A stretch of DNA of 64,000 nucleotides from Arbacia lixula (taxonomy: Eukaryota; Echinodermata; Echinoidea; Arbacioida; Arbaciidae). How positions within the stretch are numbered: position 1 is the first letter of the stretch; the number at the start of each line of letters is the position of its first letter. The stretch covers positions 1 through 64,000 of the forward strand of contig OZ022597.1 of assembly GCA_963669155.1 (NCBI GenBank). Reading direction: 5' to 3'. The notes beneath the pieces were generated by a model that saw only the letters and a program-made list of their open reading frames with translations, was not told the origin of the DNA and searched no databases. Positions 36,310-46,929 of the stretch are shown piece after piece. The position numbers were made by a program, and so were the translations under genes.

Positions 36310-37808
36310 TTTTCTCTTTTTATGCCTCCGCCACGAAGTGGCCGGAGGCATTATGTTTTCGGGTTGTCCGTCCGTCCGTCCGTCCGTCCGTCCGTAAGTC
36401 CGTCCGTCCGTCCGTCCGTCCGTCCCGTCCGTCCCGAATCCGTTTAGGCAATATCTTGAGAACCGTTAACCAGATTTGCTTCAAACTTGGTACATGTATG
36501 TATTGCATGAAACTAATGAAGTGTGTAAAACTGGGGTCAAATCTGATTGAGGTCAAAGGTCAAAGGTCAATGAACTTTGTAAAAATTGCCCCAAAATGAC
36601 CTTTTCCACAATAAATCCAAATCCAAGCATGTAATTCTCATTAAACATGGTATAAAGATGGATCACTACTTGGGGATAGACTGGTGACATTTTTGGTAAA
36701 ATTACTGAAAGGTCAGAGGTCAAAGGTCAATGAAATTTGTGAAAATTTGCCAAAAATTGACCTTTTTCACTATAAATCCAAATCCAAGGATGCAATTCTC
36801 ATTAAACATGGTACAAAGATAGATCACTACTTGGGGATAGACTGGTGACATTTTGGTAAGATTCCTGAAAGTTCAGAGGTCAAAGGTCAATGAATTTTGA
36901 CAAAATTGGCTAGAAATTGCCCCAAACTTTAAATTTTTCACAGTAAATCCAAATCCAATGGTGCAATTCCAACCAAACCAAACGATGGACCACTACTTGG
37001 GGGTAGACTGGTGATATTGTTGGTGAAATTGCTGGAAGGTCAGAGGTCACAGGGCAATGAACTTTTCAAAAATTGATATTTTTCACAATAAACCCAAGTC
37101 CAAAACCAATGGCGCAATTCTAACCAAGCATGGTACGAGATGTATCACTTCATGGAGGTAGACTGGTGAAAGCTTGGGTAAAACTCCTGAGAGTTCAAAG
37201 GTCAAAGGTCAATGAACTTTGCCAAAAATGAGCTAAAAATTGCCCCCAAAGTGAAAATTTTCAAAATATATCCAAATGCAATGCAATACCAACCAAACAT
37301 GGTGCAAAGATGGAATACTACTAGACTGAGGACATTTTTGGTGAAATTTCTCAAAGGTCAGGGATCAAAGGTCAATGAACTTTGCCAAAAATTGGCTACA
37401 AATTGCCCTCAAATAGATATTTTTCACATAGAATCCAATATTAATGATTCAATTCAAACCAAACATAGTACAGAGATGTATCACTTCATTGAGGTAGACT
37501 GGTGAAGTTTGGGTAAAATTCCTGAAAGATCAAATGTCAATGAACTTCACCCAAAATTGGCTAATTTTAGATAAAGTTGATACAAGGATGGATTTAGACA
37601 AATTGGTTAGATGGGAAGGCAAAGAAGTAAGAGGTCATAAGTCAATGAACATTGCCAAACTTGGCTAAACTTGAAAAAAACAGAATGTGATATATTCATT
37701 TCACATAGGAGCAATGGTGCATTGCCCATCAAACATACACATTTTCTGAGAATAGCAAAGAGGCTGAGGCATATTTATCGACTGCGTTGCAGTCGAATTG
37801 CTCTAGTT
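36310..37808. mobile_element. Repeat element with internal tandem units of about 170 bp
   Basis: It begins ATGCCTCCGCCACGAAGTGG, followed by a CCGTCCGT microsatellite (36366-36435) and six or seven diverged units. Each carries CAAAGGTCAATGAACTTTG, ATAAATCCAAATCC, AAACATGGT and AGACTGGTGA. It ends CTGCGTTGCAGTCGAATTGC. There is no ORF of note. From memory, such elements are widespread in marine invertebrates. Confidence 0.7.
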
Positions 37809-38433
37809 CATAATTAAAGTATGGCGAAAATTGTGAAATTTGAACTTGCGTACCCCCTAATATATTCGTCACTTTATAACTATTCCTTTCTTTTCACTGG
37901 ACAAATGTATCTGCAAACCTTTTATCGTAATCATCACCTGGCCTGGTCGTTTGTACGTCACGTTTTGTTACATGAAGTCAAAACAATTAGTTTACCTTTG
38001 TGCTGCTCTGTCCATAATGATTGTGCTAGGCTGTCGGCAAAATTATGAAAGTAGTATGCATTTAAGTGAATGGGAAAATAGCATGCGCTGGGTAGCCGTT
38101 TATTACGTTCTGTAATCAAAAATCATTCAGCTATAAACTGGACCATGAGCAACAATGGACAATGTTAAAACAACAGGTCACTGTACATCTAGTGGAAAAG
38201 GACTATCTGGATTACAATATTTGCATATCGTGCGCAAAATGAAATAATCGTCTAAACTCAATTACTTAAATCAATTGATTTCCAAACAATGATGAAATAT
38301 AAATGACACAAGTTGCTTAGAAATGCAGATAATGATAAAAGATATCATCTACATGTGTTCATGCATAGATACGTATGTTTTTCTTTCCATCTACTGATTT
38401 CTGACTGTTCTGCTATCTGATCATCTTGAACAG

Positions 38434-38607
38434 ATCAAGACCCTGGTTCTGTCGTGCTCGGGGTTCGAGGAGAAGTGGCTCGCTTCTGCCTCACGTGATC
38501 TAGGGCGGTTTGTGTGCAGGCTAACTCATCTGACTGAGATCCGTCTCTTGTGCAGATTGCATGACGGCTTCTTCACAACACTGGCCGCGATGGCTCCTAA
38601 TGCAAAG
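38434..38607 (+). CDS. NLR exon 8: LRR exon
   Basis: The acceptor ATCTTGAACAG and donor GCAAAG|GTACCT bound 174 nt, phase 0. It encodes 58 residues beginning IKTLVLSCSGF, then RDLGRFVCRLTHLTEIRLL and FFTTLAAMAPNAK. Its introns are homologous to those of exon 7. Compared with exon 7 it gains two residues in the first loop. Confidence 0.8.
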
Positions 38608-39778
38608 GTACCTAATTTTAATAGTACGATGTCAGTTTGGTATATCGTAGCTTACTTGCGTTATTTCATTTGCGATCATCACCTTTGGCCAGGGGCATTG
38701 ACCATACTTGACGCATGGATAATGTTCTTGCTCATTCTATGTTCACCACTATTATTTGTAGTGTCTGTACTCTCTGTACACTCTCACCATGAACATGATG
38801 AGTACATAAAGCACAACATATTGTAAACATGCTTTCCCTTAAGTTAGTTTTTAAAACAGTACAGAAATCGTTTTCCAAGGGTAGTAAAAATAATTAACAG
38901 TCATTGGAGGAGTGCAACATTTTTGGTTTTTCAATTTTGCTTTTTTATGTGTAAACGTTTTCTCGTACAGTGGCACCAGAGATGTGTTATGGAACGATAT
39001 AAAGCAACTTTCCCCTTTGAACCCATGTGCCAAGCCGCTGAAAGGTTATGTGTTCTCAACAGGTGCTGTTCAGGTGTTTGAACAATTATGAACATGATTG
39101 TGTGGCAACGGCTTCTCAGAGAGAACAAAAGAAACAGTCTCATTTCGCTTGTCCCGTTCTGTTAACGGCATTAATACTTCTATGAGCGTAACAGGTATCA
39201 GCAAACACAAATAAACAAGTTTTTTCAAGTGAAATATCTCTGTTTCACGCAAACACACACAAACGCCGTTAATGATAATACACAGTTTAATATATCATTT
39301 TGAGAGTGGTTGAATCCCCCAAATGCACAAGATGTCGGAAAGTGAGGAAATTGGTCAATTTTGTAAGTAATACAAATAGCTTATATGTGCGATCTTTAAT
39401 GATTCATCAATACTTTCCGAAACAAAAGCAGAGTAAAGGACCTGTCATTATCTGCCGTTAACTTCCTTAAAATTTGCAAACAAATTTGTCTACAGACAAA
39501 TGGGAAATTAAAGACATTAGTTTTTTTCAAGTTGACATCAGTTTAATGTCGGCCCGGCACATGAAACATCAAAGCATTATCATGATTATGGAATGCTTTT
39601 GACATTCATGAGCTCGCTTTAGAATCCATACAGATATTTTAATATATTATGCTCGAGTTTCTACTCCTTCGTAACACCTCCCTGGTGGCTCCAACGACGA
39701 TGATAACCATCCCACCACACGTATTACTCACTCCATAAGTCTACCCTTAATGCGACTTTGCTCTAAGCCTATAATAAG
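38608..39778 (+). other. Intron 8, first part; no gene seen
   Basis: It aligns in patches with the intron after exon 7. No coding signal. Confidence 0.4.
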
Positions 39779-40704
39779 GGTTCATTGCCATTTCGTCCAC
39801 TGCTATTTCGTCTAATAGCCAGTTGGTTTATTGTCATTTTGACTACCAACAGTTGGTTCACTATCCACATATTCCAATTACATTTCGTCCAATAACCATT
39901 TGTTCTAATAGCCATTTGGTCTAATGGTTATTTTGTGCCAATTGGTCCAATAGTCACTTCGTCTACTATCATTACGTCTTTTCCCATTTTGTCTAATGGC
40001 TACCTGGTTTAAAGGCAGATGGTCTAATAATAGCCACTTGGTCTACTTTCATTTCGTCCATGTTCCATTTGGCCAAACTGCATTTGGTCCATTATCACTT
40101 GGTCTAACACTCATTTGCTCTAATCATCAATAGGTCCAAATGCCATTTTGGCTAATCACCATTTCGTCCAAAAGCATACTGGTCTGCTATGCTGCAGAGC
40201 GTGTAGATTTTCTCTCCGACGAGAACATGCCGCATGTTGAATCTCTCGCACGTGGCTGCACGGACAAGCGTGCAGCCACGTGCCGATTTGTTCACATAAT
40301 GCACGTAGGTAATAGGTGAATGGAAATGCCTATTTTAACGCGATGCGATGATTTTTCGGGATCGAGGTTTCATTCTGCACATCTTAGTCTCCCGACACGC
40401 AGTGATTATCAACATCAATTATACGATGGACAAAATGGCTACTAGACGATTTGGTTGTTAGACCGACTGATCATTGGACCTAATGGTTGATGGATGGACA
40501 AAATTATTATTAGACGAAATGGCAAATTGGACAAGCTGATAAGTAGACGATGTGGATATTGAACCAACTGATATTAGCCATCATGGCTATTGGACCAAAT
40601 GAACATTGGACGAACTGATAAACAGACGATTTGGCATTAGACGAAATGAATGTAGACAAAATGGCTATTACACGAAATGGCAGAAGACGAATTGGCAATT
40701 TACC
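39779..40704. mobile_element. Foldback element with 8-bp target duplication ATAATAAG
   Basis: The direct duplication ATAATAAG (39771-39778 and 40705-40712) flanks ends GGTTCATTGCCATTTCGTC and, inverted, GGTAAATTGCCAATTCGTC. Both arms are built of repeated short units such as CCATTTCGTCTAATAG and CATTTGGTC, inverted in the right arm. The centre, near 40250-40285, holds a GC-rich stem GGCTGCACGG..CGTGCAGCC. The paralogous site near 31936 (CCTATGATAAGTTGAT) is empty. An 8-bp duplication suggests a hAT-type mobiliser. Confidence 0.8.
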
Positions 40705-41084
40705 ATAATAAGTTGATGAAAGTAGTGCACTACCACATCTCTCAATGGATTTAGGATATTGTAGTCAAAGAAAAATTATGGAATTCGGCATTGGCCTGAT
40801 AAGTATAATAACGGATTTAATGGGATTGGGCGAGGAGAATGTTTGGCTTTGTAGTAGGCAGACTGTGTCCAATACTTGTACGTGACTTATAAGGTTATTT
40901 AATACATGTGTGCATCAGGCTTGCTGGAATGACATTGATATTCCAGTTTTGCCAATTGTTCTGATATTAGAAAATGTTGTCTAATAACATGTTTTTTAAG
41001 AGTATAGTGGAAGAACTGGAAAAAATGGCTTGTTTGGGTGGAGGATAGGGGGAAGGGCGAGCTAATATTATCATTAAAGAATTG

Positions 41085-42215
41085 AGACTCCTGCAGTATC
41101 GGTTTGAACGACATTGGTGTTTAGAAAATGAGAATGTGTAGTGAAATGTAAACCTGTATATGTAAAGAAAGGAGATGCATAATTCGTATGAGTTGGTTTT
41201 GCCATCAAGCAAAAATAAAATTATGGTTCATGGGCTAGAAACCGAAAAAGTCCCCCCCCCCTCCTCCCCTTAGCCACAATTTGAAATCATGTTTTTATGT
41301 TAGGCACAACACTCAGCTTTCAGAATCTGCCTCGTTGCCATGGCACTGGTGGTGGGTGTGACCTCCAGAGCCGTTACCGTGGTTACATGTCAAAGAAATG
41401 TTGGATTTTGAGGAATTTACGAAACTGCCATATATTTCTTTAATGGTAACATAAACAGAAATAATTAGTGTCTAAGTATTCACTTCATTAGTTGCCCAGT
41501 TAATTTTGATAGAATATAAAGCCACAATCATACGCAAAAAATTGATTATTGCCATGAAAACGATCACAAAGAAGGCATTTTGTTAGTAAACAATTCAAAT
41601 AGGCAACCCAAGGCCATGTCACAGGTTCTAAAAGTATGAAGTATATTCAGACATCAGAATCATAGCAATGAGGATGTACGTATTTTAAGTGTTAACAGTC
41701 ATGCATAAGAGTACTGTTGCTATAACAACACCAACAAGAACAAAGTGTCAAAACTATTAAAATTGCCGTATATTTCTCGTATGTTGACTTAAAGACACAA
41801 AATTACATGCATTTGGCATAGTGCCCAGTGGATTCTGGTCGTAATCGAAGTCATTAGAGATCACGATCATGCCTAAAATGGTTGTTGTCATGGAAACGAT
41901 TTGAGCGCAAAAGATAATTTTGTTAGAAAACCATTCAAATATATGTCAAAACACAGCACTAAACCTAATCCTAGTTTAAATTTTAATGAATAATATCAAT
42001 CAAGATTGAGTCATAGGGGGAAAAAATGAGACCCCGGCAGTATGGGTTTGAACGACATTGGTGTTTAGAAAATGAGAATGTGTAGTGAGATGTAAACCTG
42101 TACATGTAAAGAAAGGACACGCATAATTCGTAGGGTGAGCGTATGAGTTGGTTTTGCTATAAAAAAAAATATATATATAGTTCATGGGCTACAAACCGAA
42201 AAAGTCCGTATAATG
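41085..42215. repeat. Direct repeat pair (about 150 bp) flanking a repeat block
   Basis: About 41095-41250 and 42030-42210 share GTTTGAACGACATTGGTGTT, GAAATGTAAACCTGTA-type text, GCATAATTCGTA and TCATGGGCTA. Between them at 41400-41990 lies a block related to 20690-21660. This is either a segmental duplication into which the block inserted or an element with long direct termini. Confidence 0.6.
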
Positions 42216-42539
42216 TTTCGGCGGTGCCACGCATGGGCGCAAAGAAAGAATGTTGTTTCATATCCTTCCATAACATGAATGCATTTGCATAATCATCCAT
42301 GCACATACACAGTCATAAACGCACGTCATAAAACCCGTAAACCAATTTGTACATCCGCCACGTCGTCAACACAGTACAACATATGTAACAGTGTGCTCTT
42401 TAAATAATGTAAAACAAACATAACGAGGCACGTGATCGTTTTATCCGTGTTCACCTAAACCATTTGTAACTTTGGGTGTATGAAATAAGTAAACCGTTTT
42501 TAATTGAGACACTATGGGCCTTGTTTATCATGATTGCAG

Positions 42540-42874
42540 GTTGCTGGCTCACTGACCAAGCTGGTGATTACTGGATGGGCACTGTCTCAGTGGACATATG
42601 GCAACATGTGGGCGGTGTTTCCCTCACTGCAGAGAGTCACCCTGCTCGATTGCAGCGATCCTCTCCCAGCCCAGCTCCAGCTCCCGAGCGTCACAGTACT
42701 ACACGTTTCAGCCCCGTATGGCACTCATGATGCATCAGCCGTCCACCTGCGGGAGCTAGCCAGGGCCTTTCCTCATCTCCTCAAGCTGACAGTCATTGGC
42801 TTCACGTGGAGCAGTGATGATGTGCGATCCCTGCTGGATTCCATCTTCAGTCATCCGTCACTCAGGCTTGTCAG
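42540..42874 (+). CDS. NLR exon 9: C-terminal LRR region
   Basis: The acceptor ATGATTGCAG and donor GTCAG|GTAAAG bound 335 nt, in at phase 0 and out at phase 2. It encodes about 111 residues: SLTKLVITGWALSQW, then FPSLQRVTLLDC, LPSVTVLHVSAP, FPHLLKLTVIGF and HPSLRLVR. These form several successive L-x-x-L-x-L repeats in one exon, unlike the one-repeat exons before it. Base composition is more GC-rich than the surrounding introns, as expected of coding sequence. Confidence 0.85.
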
Positions 42875-43179
42875 GTAAAGCAGAGCTTCAGCGTGGGTGA
42901 CATTACTTGCGATATAATACACTCCCACGTCATGCTGACATCTATTGCATGAAGGCGTGATAATCAATTTGTTCTACTTTTTCATGACCATGATGACTAT
43001 TGGAAGGGGTTATGATTGTTAAAATTTGTACAATACATATGTGCATAGGTAATACCGTCATTAGTACAAGCAGTAGTTATCTCTTCTTTAGCTCGCAAAC
43101 TAGATCCCCTCCCGTCCTAAAAAACAAAATCCTTCCATCCTTCCATTGGGTATGTTCAGACCATACAATTTTCTTACAG

Positions 43180-43297
43180 GATCATAAGATGTGGACCAGA
43201 TGGGAACCTGGATTCTGCTGCCGAGGAAATCAACCGGAAAGCAAGGATCAAAATAATGATAGAACACGGTCAACGATATGTACGTCAAGTATCTTGA
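43180..43297 (+). CDS. NLR exon 10: probable terminal exon
   Basis: The acceptor TTTTCTTACAG joins in phase 2 and continues the last repeat: RIIRCGPDGNLDS, then NRKARIKIMIEHGQ and a TGA at 43295-43297. The 38 codons end the LRR fold plausibly. A donor-like TAT|GTACGT at 43280, phase 0, leaves open a further exon. No AATAAA was seen shortly downstream. Confidence 0.65.
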
Positions 43298-43379
43298 ACA
43301 TTTGTATTTAATGTTATTTTAAATATATTCTTCAAACTTGACTATGCACGGAGTTACAAGGGTTGAACGGAACCACAGT

Positions 43380-43850
43380 ATGGACCACAGTATTTTAAAA
43401 AGAGAACCCCAAACATTGAACTACAACCCTTATAAAAAAGTACCATAGAGTACCATGGTACTACCACAAAAGTACTTTACACAATAGGAAAGTACCTCGG
43501 AAGTACCATGCTGTACCATAGTACTACAATGATTGTACCATGGTACTCCATGGTACTCCGTGGTACTTTCATAGTACTTCGTGGTACTCCATAGTACTTT
43601 GATGGTTCTCTACGATATTTTCATAGTACTCCATGGTACTCTATATTATTTACATGGTTTTCTGTGATACTTTCATAGGACTCCATGGTATTCCACAGTA
43701 CTTTCCTGGTTCTCATTACGTCCATAGCATTCCATGGTACTTCCATGGTACTTCCATGGTACTTTTATGGTTCACATCAATACTTTCATTGCACTTCATG
43801 GTACTTGTACAGTTCTCCATGGTATTTTTGTGGTACCTGTCATGGTACCT
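43380..43850. repeat. GTACCATGGTACT-type array, copy 1
   Basis: Degenerate repeats of CATGGTACT and CCATGGTACTTC, many centred on the palindrome GTACCATGGTAC. A related array is at 50650-50945. Confidence 0.75.
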
Positions 43851-43974
43851 CAAAAAATAATGTTTCTTTATCTCTGTGAAAATGTTCCATCAATGCAGCC
43901 TTTCCGTACTTGGCCGAGATAGGGGGGGGGGGGGGGGGGGGGGGTCATATCAAGTCCTTTTACGCCTTTTGGAC

Positions 43975-44430
43975 CCCTTGCGCGCGCCAACGCTCAGCGG
44001 CGCACGCACAGTCGCGCAAGCGCAACCCGGGTAGGGCTATAAGCTAGGGCGCGCGCGGCGGCCGTGGGCGGCCACTGCGTGCTTGCTGAGCAGTGCTCTG
44101 CATTTTGTTTTTGTTTTTTACGGCAAACTTTATGTGGACATGGCCTTGCCCAAAATCATACTGTTGCTGCCATAAATGTCTCCTAGATCTATTCCTTGAA
44201 TTCCTTAGCCCACTTAGCCTGACCAGAGCGTTGTGTGCATGCATGCAGCATTCAACCAGAACCAGAACTAGATCTACATTAGATCTAGACCGATAATAAT
44301 TGTCTAACCTCGCTCGCTAGTATAGGGGCGCGCTGCAGTGCAATGCATGCAGTACGTGCCAGCGCGGCCGGCCCGGGCCCGGCCGCGTCATGCATGATGA
44401 TATGCGTATTAGGTACAGTACGCGCCCGCC
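43975..44430. other. CpG-rich patches
   Basis: Two dense CpG clusters (43975-44090: GCGCGCGCCAACG, GGCGCGCGCGGCGGCCG; 44320-44430: CCAGCGCGGCCGGCCCGGG) stand out from AT-rich surroundings. A G run of about 23 nt at 43922 precedes them. They could be a promoter island for the small gene at 45.3 kb or a GC-rich transposon part. No TATA box or ORF supports either. Confidence 0.4.
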
Positions 44431-44434
44431 CCGA

Positions 44435-45300
44435 ATATGACAACTTTTGCCATTGGCTTGTGGTCTGACACATGTTTATTTAAAGCTAGAACGCGAACGC
44501 AAAGTTTAACCAATGAACATCATTCTTACATCATCGTACTTGAAAAAACTGCACAACGACTCATGGGAACTAAGCTGTTAGACACCATAAAGCGAAATTG
44601 GATCAAGTGGGAAATCGTTTGTGGTGACATGCAGTGGCATTTTACGTTGAGTTTCATCCTATTTTTGGCATGAAAGGGGTTTTCTGACCCCACAACGCGA
44701 ATGTAATTGACATCTTTGCAAAAATTTTAATTGTATAATGGAAATGATATGATATCATCAGCATTATATCATTAAAACTAGCAATACAAATGGGAACTTT
44801 TTTCAGGAATGACAAAATTTGTAACAAAACATGAAATTTCCAATGGTATTTCCATATAGCGGTAGACACGCGCGGAAAGCACGCGCTGTTAGTGTCCCAT
44901 AGGATTCGATATGGGTCAAAATGCCCCCCCCCCCCCCCCCCCCGGTCAAAACCTGCTCTAACAAAAACTTAGGGTTAGTCAGAGTATAGAGTTAAAAAAA
45001 TATTTGTAAAATTTATTTAGATCTTTGGGAAATAGTTCTACTATGCGAGCTGTGGGAATTGCATGCATGATTTAACAGCCAATCATTCTACTGAATATGG
45101 TTTGTTATACATGTATTCGAGTCTAAATAAAAGACTACTGAGCTGCAAGGGAGCCCCTACCACGACCCATGCACAAACACACACACAAACGCATGTACTG
45201 TGCATGCATGGCATGCAGTGACATGCATTGTCCAATTGAGTGCATTGTCCATGTATTTGAAATAGAGTGAGCGGCAGTTAAGGTTGTGTGCTGCTATATT
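44435..45300. other. No gene seen
   Basis: AT-rich except a C run at 44925-44943. No splice-bounded ORF. Confidence 0.4.
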
Positions 45301-45302
45301 CG

Positions 45303-46820
45303 ATGATTTTGCACAAACTATCTCTGGGATTCAGCTGGACAGACCTTTGTGATGTCAAAAATGGCCAATCAATCCAAGGTAAGACCTAAATTATTTACTA
45401 TCATTTCTATTGTATAACTAATTGGAGGTATCGTGTTTTTACAAATCAAAGATTTCAACAGAATGTGATGCCCATGTGTTAATATCGGTGCTAGTGAGTC
45501 CAAGACTATACTGCTAGTGCTATCGATGCAGTGTCATGACTGTCGTTTCTTATGAACTCCTAACCATTACATTAACAGGTTAGCCTATATAGGCCTTATT
45601 TGTGAGTATAAATTATACAAAAGGGATGAATAGCATTAAGAAAGAATTATAATCATGTAAATTCATGCAAGGCCAAGGGGAGCACTGACTGTGTTAGTAA
45701 CACTGTTAGTGTTACTGGCAGATATGGCACTAGTAGTAGTACTAGTATTAAATGGTGACTTGGATCTTGGTTTTGGTGATTGGGGAAAGAGGGAATTTGT
45801 TGTTTGCTTGTGAATGTGTTATTGAAGTGGACTCTCAATAGCAGATTTGTATTTTCTTTGAGGCTACCCTCAATGTTTCATGAAACTACGTCCATAAAGA
45901 GGGGGATGCCTTAAGTTATAACTCATGTGAACTTGAAAGATCATATAACGGTGTCTTATTTTTGATTGTACATGTTAATTTTCTCAGTCAGAGTGTACAT
46001 TAGGTATTGCTCATGTAGCCGTGCACATTACGACCAAACTGACAGCTTCACTTCAGTCAGTGACCGAAGCAGTCACCGAGCAGGTGTAAAGATTATGGAG
46101 AAAACAGACTTTCTTGTTGGCATGAAAATATTTTGACAATCATTGAATAACAAGATTTGTTGTACCTTAACATTTCAAAAGATGATATTTGATGAAACTT
46201 GCAGTTTTTTTTCTACTAGCATTATGTAGCTTGACCAAAACTGTTGTGCCACCAGTGATTCTGTAATCCCATGCGTGTGTACGTGTACTGACTTACCGTT
46301 GCGTTCTACGCAATTTTTGCCACTGCATGGAGAATGTGCCACTAACCGTACAAATAACGTGATCGATGTGGCGATGGCATCTTGCCCTAATATTACGGCA
46401 CATATGCTAATCTTAATACATAGAGAGGGAATACGTCATCGGTCTAGATCATATTCAATGATGAAAGACAAGTTTGTAACTTGTTTCAAAAGACAAGGTA
46501 TTTACCCAGTGTATATTGCATTATAATTACTTCCTTAGCTGTGGCCATTAATGGTTTGGAAGTACTGAAGCATTCATTTAATTATTTTTGTTAAATCACA
46601 AATTGATTTCCTTTTTTCTTCAGATTTCAATGTGGACCGACACCTACATCCCAGGAGGGAGGCTAGCCACAACATGATGAACAGCGAGCAGCACAGTAAG
46701 AATGATGAGGCCAAAATGAATCAACGAACTGATCTGGAACCACGACTGCTGAGGAAACAGCATTCTTCCAGTCCATCTGGTAAAGGTGAAGCAAATGAAG
46801 TATTCTTTCTAAAGCTGTGA
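45303..46820 (+). CDS. Candidate three-exon gene, about 122 codons, function unknown
   Basis: Exons 45303-45378, 45988-46083 and 46624-46820 have good sites: CCAAG|GTAAGA, TTTTCTCAG, GAGCAG|GTGTAA and TTTCTTCAG. In one frame (phase 1 at both junctions) translation from ATG 45303 gives MILHKLSLGFSWTDLCDV, continuing through RVYIRYCSCSR to a TGA at 46818, with a basic, Gln/Asn/Ser-rich C-terminal part. A second frame from ATG 45352 (MSKMANQSK, phase 0) is also open across exon 2 but stops early in exon 3. The middle exon is 96 nt, so both frames survive. A poly(A) signal follows. No family was recognised. The middle and last exons could instead belong to the NLR transcript. Confidence 0.4.
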
Positions 46821-46906
46821 AGAGGACCTTAATTGTCTTTCCATGTCCCAAAAGAAGATTTTTAATTCACTTGTCCATAGTTAATGCTGTTTAAAAGCTA
46901 ATATTC

Positions 46907-46912
46907 AATAAA
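46907..46912 (+). terminator. AATAAA poly(A) signal
   Basis: It lies 87 nt after the stop at 46820, with GT-rich sequence (GAGTTGTGGTTATT) 60-70 nt further on. Confidence 0.5.
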
Positions 46913-46929
46913 GATTTTGAATTGGAGTA

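Larger units (their letters stand above)
35830..40980 (+). repeat. Duplicated segment, copy B (contains LRR exon 8)
   Basis: The counterpart of 29110-32290, enlarged by three insertions: the TTAA MITE at 35921, the CCTCCGCCACGAAG element at about 36310 and the foldback at 39779. Since copy A lacks all three, the duplication came first. Confidence 0.8.
7911..43297 (+). other. Predicted 10-exon NLR gene: N-domain / 2A / Death / NACHT / LRR
   Basis: Gene model built by hand from splice sites and reading phase. Coding exons are 7920-8609, 9035-9192, 16503-16744, 24748-26219, 26763-26924, 27684-27848, 30490-30657, 38434-38607, 42540-42874 and 43180-43297. Junction phases are 0, 2, 1, 0, 0, 0, 0, 0 and 2, and each matches the next exon. 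The conceptual product is about 1,230 residues. Death, NACHT and LRR domains in this order are typical of the expanded NLR families of sea urchins and lancelets, cytosolic sensors that signal through Death-domain partners. The N-terminal 230 residues plus 2A are unusual. The 5' UTR exon and promoter were not found. Weak points are the missing GT donor after exon 5 and the uncertain last exon. Confidence 0.8.

Noticed and set aside
37212..37505. 97-codon plus-strand frame
   Set aside because: Translation of the 170-bp tandem units of a repeat element.
39779..40704. CRISPR-like short repeats with spacers
   Set aside because: Eukaryotic context, degenerate units, inverted arms and an 8-bp target duplication show a foldback transposon.
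43633..43922. Overlapping 60-75 codon frames
   Set aside because: Products of the GTACCATGG array, periodic and without domain.
46275..46526. 83-codon plus-strand frame as an extra exon
   Set aside because: No suitable donor at its end and it lies inside the intron between two well-bounded exons.
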